This document shows positions 9,049-17,123 of a stretch of 64,000 nt of DNA, in pieces. The stretch comes from Synergistaceae bacterium. GTDB lineage: Bacteria; Synergistota; Synergistia; Synergistales; Aminobacteriaceae. Below the pieces are notes generated by a model that was not told where the DNA came from, did not search any database, and worked only from the letters and a program-made list of their open reading frames with translations. The DNA lies in NCBI GenBank assembly GCA_017450125.1, contig JAFSWZ010000028.1, positions 1 to 64,000 on the forward strand, written 5' to 3'. How positions within the stretch are numbered: position 1 is the first letter of the stretch; the number at the start of each line of letters is the position of its first letter. A program made the translations under genes and the position numbers.

Positions 9049-10236
9049 CTAGATCTTGTAGGGTGCCATGCCGGGAAGCTCTTTGCCCTCGCAGAACTCG
9101 AGGCTTGCACCGCCGCCCGTCGACACGTGGGAGACTTTGTCCGCAACCTTGAACTGACGCACTGCGCTGGCTGTGTCTCCTCCGCCGATTACGGTTGTCG
9201 CACCCTTCGCCGTGATTGCCGCCACTGCCTCAGCAAGTGCCTTCGTGCCTTCCGCGAACTTCGCGTCCTCGAACACTCCCATCGGGCCATTCCAGAGCAC
9301 GGACTTCGCGCCCTCGAGTGCCGCCGTGAAGAGTTTTACCGTTTCAGGGCCGATGTCGAGTCCCATCTTGTCGGCGGGCATTGCGTCGCTGGAGACTGTC
9401 TCCGTGTCCGTTGCGTCCATTCCTGAAGCAACAACGCTGTCGACAGGAAGAAGAATCTTCACGCCCATTTCTGCGGCCTTCGCGAGTGTGTCGCGCGCAA
9501 AATCCAGCCTCTCTGTGTCGCAGAGGGACTTGCCGATCTCTTTGCCCTGAGCCTTCAGGAACGTGTACGCCATTCCGCCGCCGATGAGAATCGTTGTAGC
9601 CTTGTTGAGGAGGTTACCGACAATCGCTATCTTGTCTGACACCTTAGCCCCGCCCAAAATCAGGACGTACGGCTTGGCCGGGCTCTCGCTGACTGCACCG
9701 AGCATGTCGCCTTCACGCATCAGCAGGTCTCCGGCGAACGCTGCCTTCACGAACGGAACAACTCCGCTCGTCGAGCAGTCTGCACGGTGTGAGGCACTGA
9801 ATGCGTCCATCACGAACACGTCAAACGGTGCGGCCATCTTCTTGCTGAACTCGGGGTCGTTCTTCTGCTCTTCGGGGTGATAGCGCGAGTTCTCCAGCAC
9901 AACGATTTCGCCGGGCTTCAGCGCGTCAACCGCAGCAGCTACCTTGTCGCCGACGCAATCGTCAACGAACACGACTTTGAGGCCGTAAGCCTTCTCGATG
10001 TCTGGGACGATCTGCGAGAGCGAGAATGCCGGGTCTACCTTGCCCTTCGGACGGCCGAAGTGCGAGACGAGTGCTACTTTTGCTCCAGCATCAAGGAGCT
10101 TCTTGAGGGTGCTTGTATGTGCGAGGATACGTGCATTGTCCGTTACCTTTCCGTTCTTGAAGGGGACGTTGAAGTCTACACGCATAAGAACCTTTTTGCC
10201 TGCTACGTCAGCGGGCGTGAAAGTTTTGAGCTTCAT
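9049..10236 (-). CDS. pgk: phosphoglycerate kinase
   Basis: 395 residues. It transfers phosphate from 1,3-bisphosphoglycerate to ADP. The N-terminal motif VLMRVDFNVPFKNGKVTDN is diagnostic, followed by SHFGRPKG. The C-terminal nucleotide site shows NGPMGVFE and a VIGGGDTASAV loop. ATG start with a GGAGGAAGAATCAGC-type leader upstream. It lies 79 bases after whiA and heads the pgk-tpiA pair. Confidence 0.98.
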   Translation of the reverse strand: MKLKTFTPADVAGKKVLMRVDFNVPFKNGKVTDNARILAHTSTLKKLLDAGAKVALVSHFGRPKGKVDPAFSLSQIVPDIEKAYGLKVVFVDDCVGDKVAAAVDALKPGEIVVLENSRYHPEEQKNDPEFSKKMAAPFDVFVMDAFSASHRADCSTSGVVPFVKAAFAGDLLMREGDMLGAVSESPAKPYVLILGGAKVSDKIAIVGNLLNKATTILIGGGMAYTFLKAQGKEIGKSLCDTERLDFARDTLAKAAEMGVKILLPVDSVVASGMDATDTETVSSDAMPADKMGLDIGPETVKLFTAALEGAKSVLWNGPMGVFEDAKFAEGTKALAEAVAAITAKGATTVIGGGDTASAVRQFKVADKVSHVSTGGGASLEFCEGKELPGMAPYKI

Positions 10237-10315
10237 GCTGATTCTTCCTCCGTTATGAATGTTTGGGTTGGTTATGAGATAGGAATATTTTACAGCAAGT
10301 TTCAGGATTTGCGCG

Positions 10316-11182
10316 TTAAGGTTTGCTATCGCTGTTGCCGTCTAGAATCTCCTGCACCTTCCGCCACCTGTACCTGACCGTTGCTTTCGTAACAGGAGGA
10401 ATTAACTTTCTCCCGAGCCCGCCGAGCGACTCTTCCGGGTATTCTATCCTGACGTTCACAAGCTCCTGCAGGTTCAAGGGGAGAGCCTCAAGCATTCCCT
10501 CAGCGATAATTTTCCGTGCCAGCTCCGTCTGTTCGCGTGCGGCCTTCATTGCGCGGGCAATGTTCGCACTGTCGCAGTTGCTCTCACGGTTCGCCCTGTT
10601 CCTGATGGAACGCATCATCGCTACTGCGTCGAAGTCCAGTGCTCCGACAGGAAGTCCGGCGTTGCAGAGGAAGGTCATCGCGTCGTCGTGGCTGCGTATC
10701 GTGAACTCATGGCGGTGTTCGCGGAACGACAACCCCGTCAGGCCAAGTGCACCGCGCAAAACTTCTGCTGTCTCAGTGTCAGAGACAATCAGCGTGAGGT
10801 AGTAGCCGTTCGACGGGAAGTAGAGGCCGCCGGTGCTTCCCCACAAGCCTTTGAGCCAGTACCACGATGCGCGCAAAGTCTTCGGGAGCTTGAGGAGTCT
10901 TCGTGGGCATGTGAACTTCACGGATGGTTTGCGGCCAGGTGATGTGATCATGGATATTCCGAGCGGGCAAGCCTGTGCGTAGGAAGTCATCTGCCAGAGG
11001 GGGAATTTTCCCGGACCTGTGAGTCGCCGGGCAGCTCTGAGGCGGTTTGTGGTGAAGGTGTTGTCCCTGTGCTTCATGCCCATCAAGAGACCGCTTGTTT
11101 CGAGGTCTGCCTGAGTTCGGGACTTTACGGGCGAGGCCAGCCATTCGTCCCAGAGAGCGTCAAGCCGCAAGCCTCTGTCCAC
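10316..11182 (-). CDS. whiA: WhiA-family DNA-binding protein
   Basis: 288 residues. The C-terminal part matches WhiA strongly: SIRNRANRESNCDSANIAR, LPLNLQELVNVRIEYPEESL, then a helix-turn-helix ending in a KATVRYRWRKVQEI-type segment. The N-terminal half is the degenerate LAGLIDADG-like domain of the family. WhiA proteins act in cell division or developmental control. The start is GTG at 11182, one base after the stop of the upstream glycosyltransferase. The usual partners rapZ and yvcK are not present here; the upstream neighbours are glycosyltransferases. Confidence 0.85.
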   Translation of the reverse strand: MDRGLRLDALWDEWLASPVKSRTQADLETSGLLMGMKHRDNTFTTNRLRAARRLTGPGKFPLWQMTSYAQACPLGISMITSPGRKPSVKFTCPRRLLKLPKTLRASWYWLKGLWGSTGGLYFPSNGYYLTLIVSDTETAEVLRGALGLTGLSFREHRHEFTIRSHDDAMTFLCNAGLPVGALDFDAVAMMRSIRNRANRESNCDSANIARAMKAAREQTELARKIIAEGMLEALPLNLQELVNVRIEYPEESLGGLGRKLIPPVTKATVRYRWRKVQEILDGNSDSKP

Positions 11183-11183
11183 G

Positions 11184-12152
11184 TCAATACGTCCCCAAGT
11201 CGAACACGTGCGAGTACTGGTAGCGTCCGCCGTTGAGGAGAAGGGCGAACTCTGTCCCGGCAGTCCGCGAGGCGATGAGTGAGCGGCATTCGGAGAGGCA
11301 TATCATCTTCACGAGGTAGTCCAGCCCGAACTGGTATCTGTCCTTTGCGTCGATTGCGCTGGCGATGTAATCTTTGCCGGAATAGCCGCGTATGATGTTG
11401 TTGTCCGTCGTGTAGATCAGCTCGCCGTACTTCTGCCGGAAGAACGTATATATCCCCTCGTCCTCAGTCGCCAAGAATATCCTGCTCTGTCCGTGCCGGG
11501 CAAAAAACTCGTCGAGCTTCTCTGCTGCCTGCTCCGGCGACGGAGACACAGGATGACCTGCAGGCCGAAGCCTCGTGTAGTCAGTCCCGCGCACGAGAAC
11601 TCCGACCATTCCGTTGATGCCGTCAGCGGTGATTCTCTTGCGTGCTATGTCGTGAATGTACTGTTTGACGGGAGCGTTGCTCATCATCTCGGGCGTTGCT
11701 TTGTGCCTGACGACGTTTCTGCCGTATTTCTGGAAGAACCTCCACCCCGAGAGCCTGACGTTCCTGCTGCGGAAGACCTCATCGAGCGAGAACCTGCACG
11801 GCTGCTCAAAGTAGTACTCCCACGCGTTGTGCGTCCCGTTGACGGGGAAATCTACGCTGTACTGTGTCCGGCTGTTCTCCCAGTCGACGACCGGCACAAA
11901 ACCTTCTGCCTTCGCCTGGCTTATCTTCGTCAGGTGGCCAAGATACAGCGACAGAAGCCCCTCGTCCGTTCCGCTGCTCCTGAGAACATAGAACCTCACC
12001 TCAGGGTTAAGGTCGCCGAAGCGTCTGTCCCTTTCCCTCTCGTCCCAGTGGAACAAAGCAAGGTTGATGTCCGTAGCGATGCCCCGAAGAAGCCTGCTGT
12101 GCTGAACAATAAGGCCGAGTTTGCGTTTGATGCCCTTCAAACCCATGAACAT
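11184..12152 (-). CDS. putative fucosyltransferase-superfamily glycosyltransferase
   Basis: 322 residues. A GMVGVLVRGTDYTRLRP segment in the middle resembles the nucleotide-sugar loop of the O-FucT/alpha-1,6-FucT superfamily (xxHVRRTDxx-like). It is followed by RIFLATEDEGIYTFFRQKYG, the typical strand-helix after that loop. No signal peptide or membrane segment is seen, so it is probably cytoplasmic or peripheral. AGGAGG lies 4 bases before the first ATG (12152) and 10 before the second (12146), so either start is possible. Third gene of the glycosyltransferase block. The family call is by motif shape only, and donor and acceptor are unknown. Confidence 0.6.
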   Translation of the reverse strand: MFMGLKGIKRKLGLIVQHSRLLRGIATDINLALFHWDERERDRRFGDLNPEVRFYVLRSSGTDEGLLSLYLGHLTKISQAKAEGFVPVVDWENSRTQYSVDFPVNGTHNAWEYYFEQPCRFSLDEVFRSRNVRLSGWRFFQKYGRNVVRHKATPEMMSNAPVKQYIHDIARKRITADGINGMVGVLVRGTDYTRLRPAGHPVSPSPEQAAEKLDEFFARHGQSRIFLATEDEGIYTFFRQKYGELIYTTDNNIIRGYSGKDYIASAIDAKDRYQFGLDYLVKMICLSECRSLIASRTAGTEFALLLNGGRYQYSHVFDLGTY

Positions 12153-12198
12153 TACTCCTCCTAAATATTATTCAGCACAGTTTAATTCAGGAACTTCG

Positions 12199-14148
12199 TT
12201 ACTGCACTAGCATATTTACTTCTTCAACGGTCCTGTTCGTTATAACTGCAAGTGATTCAGCACTCAGTATTCCCTTGTCCAGAATCCACTTCAGAATATC
12301 TACAGCAAGTGAACGATTCTTGCTCCTCTGAACAGTCCATAAATCAGCGCGCCCAAGTATCCTGTCAGCAAATATTTTCTCGCGGCCCGGATATATCCGC
12401 GAAAAGTATCCGGCTAGATATTCCAGGTCTTCGGTCTCAAACGGACTTTGTTTCTCGTAGATATAGGCTGTAACTCCTTTATCAAGCGAGAATGTGTTCT
12501 CCGTTCTCGTGAAGTGCCTTCCTACCGCCGAATTACTGTCCATCACCTCTTGAGCAAGAAATCTCACAATTTCCTGTGAACCCTCGCTCAAATGAAGCTG
12601 TATCGGTTCTGTCGTTAGCACAATATCTGCATTCAGAAAATCTATCGGAAACCCGTCGCGGAGATCCACGTTGCCATTACCCAGATTATTATGATTATGC
12701 AGAGAATGCTCTTCAAGCGGAAAGTTCACGCTGTCGAGCAAGTCTGCATTAAGCGTACCGCTGCTGGCAAGCACATATACATTCTTGTTTGTCCCGGCTG
12801 TCAGTGAGTTAAGGCAGTCCACAATGTTCCTCAGAGCCGGAATATCGCTGCGCCTCAGTGCATTATGTTCTTGGCAGAACAAGGGAGATACGGGCTTCAA
12901 GAATGGTCTGACGGATGGAAAATAACAGTTCGCAGCCCCGAGAGCCATTGCAAGAACGCACAGACTCGCGGCTGCCTTTCCCGCTGTCCTGCTTCTGAGA
13001 CATTCTGCAATCTGGACAATGCCCATACACGACATGATAAACAAATGCGGTGCCAGAATGAGAATATGATGTACTCCCATCGCCTGCACACGAAAGAACA
13101 TAACCGCAGAAATCACGGCAGACGTTGCGCAGAAGCATGGATAACGTCTCATGCGTCCTGAATGTATGGACAAGACCAGCCCCAGCCCTGAGAGCAGGAA
13201 TGTCAGATACCCGAACATCATCACGACTCTATTAACCTTCTGCATAAAACTGATGTCATATCCTGAGTACATATCCGCATAATCATTCTTCAGTATCCGC
13301 CACAGCATCGGCCCGAAAAAGACCGCCATAACAAGAAGTGCAAACAACCCGATAATTGCTATGTTGGCCAGCGCATTCCTTAGAGCAGTGATTTTCGCCT
13401 CAGCCCTAAGTGCACAATAGACTGACAGAATCACCAGAGCAGCAGCATATCCCACTATGAAGAACGCGAAATAACGCCTGAACAACAGAGTACACAACAG
13501 GACGGAAGAGATATACACATCACGCTTGATCTGTGCTCTGTCCAGACTTGAAGGGTCATAGTCCTTCACAAGCAGCACCGCAAGGGAAGCCGGAACAAGG
13601 CAGGCTACGTCTATAAGACCATCGAGCAGGGCAAGCACCAACGGAGGGAAAAACAATACTGCAAGCATCGCATGAAGAGTGTACTTTCTTCCGGCCGAAG
13701 CGTTTATTACGGACGCAAGCACAAAGAACACAGGCACAGCGAAACATGTATAGACCACAAGCACATAACGCGTAAAGGTACAGCCCGCAATCTTCATAGG
13801 CAAAGCGGCCAGCATCGGAATTATGGTGTTGTAATCCGCGAAGAAGATAGTACCGCCGAGCCTGATTATTGCGAGGACAGGCTTGCTGAACAAAGTATTC
13901 ATGTTAGCAATGGAGCTGCTCCAATATGCTTTTTGATCCCAGTAGTACACGAAAAGGTTTTGGCTGACGAGCCAATAACATATACACGTTCCGATAAATG
14001 CGAGAGTTGCAGCGAAAATCCTGTTCCGTCTGTCGGACAGAACTTTTCCCTGTACATCCTTCATCCCGAAGTTATACGCACTCACAAACAGCCGCACAAA
14101 AAACGATGTGAACAGCACCCAGAATACAACGCCGCCAAAATTCACCAT
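12199..14148 (-). CDS. polytopic GT-C-type membrane glycosyltransferase
   Basis: 649 residues. About ten hydrophobic segments fill roughly residues 5-420, followed by a soluble C-terminal part of about 220 residues. This is the layout of GT-C enzymes that transfer sugar from a polyprenyl-phosphate donor on the outer face of the membrane (GtrC/ArnT-like). An acidic motif typical of the first loop is present (YYWDQKAYW). The start is ATG at 14148, eight bases after AAGGAG; it lies 19 bases after the GT2 stop. Base composition is visibly more AT-rich than the core genes around it, consistent with transfer. It probably uses the product of the GtrB-like neighbour. Confidence 0.7.
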   Translation of the reverse strand: MVNFGGVVFWVLFTSFFVRLFVSAYNFGMKDVQGKVLSDRRNRIFAATLAFIGTCICYWLVSQNLFVYYWDQKAYWSSSIANMNTLFSKPVLAIIRLGGTIFFADYNTIIPMLAALPMKIAGCTFTRYVLVVYTCFAVPVFFVLASVINASAGRKYTLHAMLAVLFFPPLVLALLDGLIDVACLVPASLAVLLVKDYDPSSLDRAQIKRDVYISSVLLCTLLFRRYFAFFIVGYAAALVILSVYCALRAEAKITALRNALANIAIIGLFALLVMAVFFGPMLWRILKNDYADMYSGYDISFMQKVNRVVMMFGYLTFLLSGLGLVLSIHSGRMRRYPCFCATSAVISAVMFFRVQAMGVHHILILAPHLFIMSCMGIVQIAECLRSRTAGKAAASLCVLAMALGAANCYFPSVRPFLKPVSPLFCQEHNALRRSDIPALRNIVDCLNSLTAGTNKNVYVLASSGTLNADLLDSVNFPLEEHSLHNHNNLGNGNVDLRDGFPIDFLNADIVLTTEPIQLHLSEGSQEIVRFLAQEVMDSNSAVGRHFTRTENTFSLDKGVTAYIYEKQSPFETEDLEYLAGYFSRIYPGREKIFADRILGRADLWTVQRSKNRSLAVDILKWILDKGILSAESLAVITNRTVEEVNMLVQ

Positions 14149-14167
14149 CAGTGATTCTCCTTCCTGC

Positions 14168-14953
14168 CTAATTGGTTCTATCACTCACGATATACTTGGG
14201 CCGATGCTTGGTCTCCATGTAGGTTTTGCCGACATACTGCCCTATGATGCCCAAGCTCAGAAGCTGAAGCCCTCCGAGAAAACATATCACGCACATTGTT
14301 GATGCCCAGCCCGTTACGTTGTGTCCTGTGAAAGCCGCAACAACTCCCCAGACTATTCCCATGCCCCCAAGAAGGGGTATCATTCCTCTCAGAAAAATAT
14401 TGACCTCGCCGAAATCTGCAAGGTGCTTCAAGACACGTGAGCTTATCAGGCGGTAATCAGCATGGTTGTAGACAATGTCAGCACCCATTGCGCTCATGAA
14501 CCTGTAGAATGCCTGCGCAGTGGTCCTCTTGAACCATGTATCATTCTCGCGCGATGACCTTACGCCATAAACTATCTCGCTGCCTGCTGAATACTCCTCC
14601 AGCATCGCATCTACTGCGTTAATGTCATCCTGACCGTCGCAGTCCAGAGATATAGTTATGTCGCAATTGTCTGCTGCTTCCATGAGACCGGCAAGAAGTG
14701 CGTTCTGGTGGCCTCTGTTCCGTGAAAGGCTGATCCCGGAATAGTGATTGTCCTGACGTGAAAGGCTCTCTATGATGTCCCAAGTTCTGTCTTTAGAGCC
14801 GTCATTAACGAACAGAATCCGGCTGGCCTTATCGATACTGCCTGATGAGATCAAATCTGTGATTTTGCCCAAGAAAATAGGAGCTGTTACTGGAAGAACC
14901 TGCTGTTCATTGTAGCAAGGCACTATTAACCACAAGACAGGACAAGCCTTCAT
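14168..14953 (-). CDS. GtrB/DPM1-like GT2 polyprenyl-phosphate glycosyltransferase with internal deletion
   Basis: 261 residues, against about 310 for the family. The GT-A domain is complete: WLIVPCYNEQQVLP, FVNDGSKDRTWDI, SLSRNRGHQNALLAGL, the D-x-D motif in ISLDCDGQDD, and a NHADYRLIS segment. Relatives continue after the R-G-M-I-P-L-L-G segment with about 50 residues that include a conserved R-F-A-G-E-S-K-Y-P motif and the amphipathic helices. Here residue 197 runs straight into a shortened first membrane helix (MGIVWGVVAAF). The last helix and the HRPKYIV tail are normal. AGGAG lies 8 bases before the ATG. Activity is uncertain because the missing piece forms the membrane interface in relatives. 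Confidence 0.8.
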   Translation of the reverse strand: MKACPVLWLIVPCYNEQQVLPVTAPIFLGKITDLISSGSIDKASRILFVNDGSKDRTWDIIESLSRQDNHYSGISLSRNRGHQNALLAGLMEAADNCDITISLDCDGQDDINAVDAMLEEYSAGSEIVYGVRSSRENDTWFKRTTAQAFYRFMSAMGADIVYNHADYRLISSRVLKHLADFGEVNIFLRGMIPLLGGMGIVWGVVAAFTGHNVTGWASTMCVICFLGGLQLLSLGIIGQYVGKTYMETKHRPKYIVSDRTN

Positions 14954-14986
14954 AGTGCGTTCTCCTGATGAGATTGCGTCTGGAAA

Positions 14987-15052
14987 TTATAGGACAGATT
15001 CAGTGCGAACTGCGAACTGCGAACTGCGAACATTATACGCACACGCGTTCAT
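14987..15052 (-). CDS. candidate leader ORF through the heptamer array (21 codons)
   Basis: AAGGAGG is followed 9 bases later by ATG (15052). The frame reads M-N-A-C-A-Y-N, enters the four GTTCGCA repeats, and stops at TAA (14987). The TAT-AAT codons are also the -10 hexamer. With 3 or 6 repeats instead of 4 the frame would stay open to a TGA overlapping the ATG of the GT2 gene (ATGA at 14953-14950). It is a hypothesis: the ORF is short, and transcripts from the overlapping promoter would start after its ATG. Confidence 0.3.
   Translation of the reverse strand: MNACAYNVRSSQFAVRTESVL
15004..15031. repeat. tandem heptamer array, 4 perfect copies
   Basis: TGCGAAC repeated four times without error (GTTCGCA on the minus strand). 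It begins at the base after the minus-strand -10 hexamer, so it spans the predicted transcription start and early 5' UTR of the glycosyltransferase block. Confidence 0.95.
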
Positions 15053-15061
15053 CTCTGTCAA
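15032..15061 (-). promoter_or_regulatory. sigma-70 promoter for the glycosyltransferase block
   Basis: TTGACA (15061-15056), 18-base spacer, TATAAT (15037-15032): both hexamers are perfect consensus. It points at the GT2 gene starting at 14953. Confidence 0.7.
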
Positions 15062-15106
15062 CCTCCTTAATGCTTAAGATTTTCGGAGATTATAGCATAG
15101 AATTAT

Positions 15107-15132
15107 CCCTCCGGCCTTCCTTGACCAGAGGG
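15107..15132 (-). terminator. weak hairpin at the end of the flagellar operon
   Basis: On the minus strand CCCTCTGG (15132-15125) pairs with CCGGAGGG (15114-15107, one G-U) around a 10-base loop. The following bases are AT-rich but lack a T run, so termination may be partial. Confidence 0.4.
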
Positions 15133-15148
15133 ACTCTAAGTACTTCTC

Positions 15149-15496
15149 TTATGCAAGAAACTCAAACTTCTTCCTGTTCCTGACTGTCTCTCTTATGAGC
15201 GGTGCACTCTCCACGCTCACAGCCCCCGTCTCCTCCTCAGAGTCCGTGTGCTCGAAACTGTCCCGCCCCCTCCGTCCTCTGCCTTCCTGCTCGTCCCCAG
15301 CGTCCTTGCGGTGAACCCTCTGCGCCTCTGCCGCCGCTTGGCTGGCCTGGACGGTCTGCACTACCCTTATGCCCTCCTGAATAATCTCCTGACGCTGTCC
15401 CGTGTCCTGCGCCGCCGCAAGGGCATTGGGCGTGTGCCTCGCTGTGCTGTCCACGTTCAGGTTCGACATCACCATACTCACCGGCTGTAATGACAT
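15149..15496 (-). CDS. small hydrophilic protein, last gene of the flagellar operon
   Basis: 115 residues, not recognised. It is rich in Gln, Ala, Arg and Glu with no signal or membrane segment. The middle (IIQEGIRVVQTVQASQAAAEAQ) should form a helix or coiled coil; the rest is charged and probably disordered, ending RKKFEFLA. Its ATG overlaps the DUF342 gene stop as TAATG, so it is translated with that gene. In Bacillus subtilis the place after sigD holds swrB/ylxL; position is the only link and no homology is claimed. Confidence 0.65.
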   Translation of the reverse strand: MSLQPVSMVMSNLNVDSTARHTPNALAAAQDTGQRQEIIQEGIRVVQTVQASQAAAEAQRVHRKDAGDEQEGRGRRGRDSFEHTDSEEETGAVSVESAPLIRETVRNRKKFEFLA

Positions 15497-17112
15497 TATC
15501 CGCCAAGCCTCCCTTTATTGTAGTCGAACGGCTGAAGCACAATCTCGCGTTTCTCGTCGTCCGCAACGAATGATGTATACTTGCACGGCTCGTGAACTAT
15601 GTACTTCAGGCCTCTCACGGAAATTACCACTCCTCCGTAACATACATCCTTGACGCGTATGATTCCCTTGTCCCTCACGAGCGCAAGCTGTTCGTCGAGT
15701 TCGGCGAGCTCCTTCTTCATGCCCTCAAGTGCCGCCTGAAGCTGGAACTTCATCTTCGTGAGGTTCATCATCATCACGCGCTTGTTGTCGTCGAGCTGTC
15801 CGGCCTGCTCCATCTTCTTGAGGAGTGCAAGGTTCGGCTCTACGCGTTCAAGATTCTCCTCACAGCGTTTTATCTCAGTCGTGAAGACTTTGCGCTTCTC
15901 GAGCTGTTCAGGAGGAAGGCCGACGATTACTTCAGTCTTCGTGCCCATTTCAGAGCCGAGAATGTTGCACGAGACCTCAAGCCCCGCCTCGATTCTTCCG
16001 CCCGCAATCTGGGACTGCTTCCCGCCTCCGAGCGCGATAACGGCACGCTGTGCGTAAAGCCTGCTGTGTAGTACCGCGTTCTTCACGAGGATGCTTCCGC
16101 CAGCACGAATCGTCGCCTGGTCGCAGAAACTCAGCGATATATCTCCGTTCGCGCGTATCGTTCCCTTGCCCGTCCCGCGAACTCCGCCGTGAATCACAAT
16201 TACGCCCTGACTGTCCACGTCCGCACCCTCTACGGGGCCGTGAATGTCTATGTTCCCCTGCGCCACAACGTGGAAGCCGTCCCGCACTGCCCCGTGAATC
16301 TTCACTGCTCCCGTGAAGTCTATGCTACCGACTCCGAAATCTATATCTCTGTGAATGTCCAGCTCAGGAAGCACTACAAGCCTTCCGTGTTCGTTCTTGA
16401 GCTGTCCTTCTGCAGTGGCAACGAGCAGCAGAGGATTCATCTCGTCTTTCTTGAGGCCGTCCCCGAAGGAAAATTCTACGTTGCGGACGGGCTTGTACTT
16501 CACGACACCGCCGGTAACATCGACTCCGTTCTTGCCGCTCTGAAGAGGATGCTTGAGGGCGATTTCTTGGCCGGGATGGACGACTACTATTGTGCTCCTG
16601 CTCCAGAAGTCTATCTTTTCGTCCTCGCGCACCTCAAAAGGTTTGTCCGGGTCCTTAATAAGCTCTATGTACGCATCTTTGCCCTCTATCGGCGGTATTC
16701 CTGTTGCAACTGCTACGGGCTGGTTTCCGAGCTTTCGGGCTATCAATGACTCTATTGCTTTCTCGTCTATGCCTATCTTCACGTGGCTAGCGGCCAATGC
16801 TCTAAGCACTTCCTCGACGGTAGGCCAAGGCTTCGCGAAGAACGGCGGCTCTATCGCAACGCTGGCTGTCATCCTGTCGCCGGAAATCGTTACGAGAATC
16901 TTTGCGTCCTTCTCGAAAGCAGGGTTGCGCACGCTGACTTTGCAGGTCTCGCCGTCCTGAATGAACTTGCGGATTGCCTTGAAGTCATAGCGGATTATCC
17001 CATACTCCTTGAGGTAGGCATAAACGTCGTTCTCCTTGAAGTCTTTGCTGAAGCAGGACAGATAGATTCCGTCGGGACGCGCTTCGAGGGAGAATATCTC
17101 CTTGTCTATCAT
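15496..17112 (-). CDS. FapA / DUF342 polymer-forming family protein
   Basis: 538 residues. The central part has the glycine/valine-rich short-strand repeats of DUF342 (IHGAVRDGFHVVAQGNIDIHG and similar, about residues 250-390), predicted to form a stacked beta structure. An N-terminal alpha/beta region precedes it. A coiled coil of about 100 residues follows (EKRKVFTTEIKRCEENLERV...). DUF342 proteins commonly sit next to flagellar sigma-factor genes and one member is linked to polar flagellar or CheA-related functions. It lies 11 bases after fliA and overlaps the next small gene. Cytoplasmic; the exact role is unknown. Confidence 0.85.
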   Translation of the reverse strand: MIDKEIFSLEARPDGIYLSCFSKDFKENDVYAYLKEYGIIRYDFKAIRKFIQDGETCKVSVRNPAFEKDAKILVTISGDRMTASVAIEPPFFAKPWPTVEEVLRALAASHVKIGIDEKAIESLIARKLGNQPVAVATGIPPIEGKDAYIELIKDPDKPFEVREDEKIDFWSRSTIVVVHPGQEIALKHPLQSGKNGVDVTGGVVKYKPVRNVEFSFGDGLKKDEMNPLLLVATAEGQLKNEHGRLVVLPELDIHRDIDFGVGSIDFTGAVKIHGAVRDGFHVVAQGNIDIHGPVEGADVDSQGVIVIHGGVRGTGKGTIRANGDISLSFCDQATIRAGGSILVKNAVLHSRLYAQRAVIALGGGKQSQIAGGRIEAGLEVSCNILGSEMGTKTEVIVGLPPEQLEKRKVFTTEIKRCEENLERVEPNLALLKKMEQAGQLDDNKRVMMMNLTKMKFQLQAALEGMKKELAELDEQLALVRDKGIIRVKDVCYGGVVISVRGLKYIVHEPCKYTSFVADDEKREIVLQPFDYNKGRLGG

Positions 17113-17123
17113 GTCTTCACCTC

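Noticed and set aside
15107-15132. Terminal inverted repeat of an insertion sequence next to the glycosyltransferase block
   Set aside because: The dyad is a single local hairpin. No second copy, transposase or target duplication was found.
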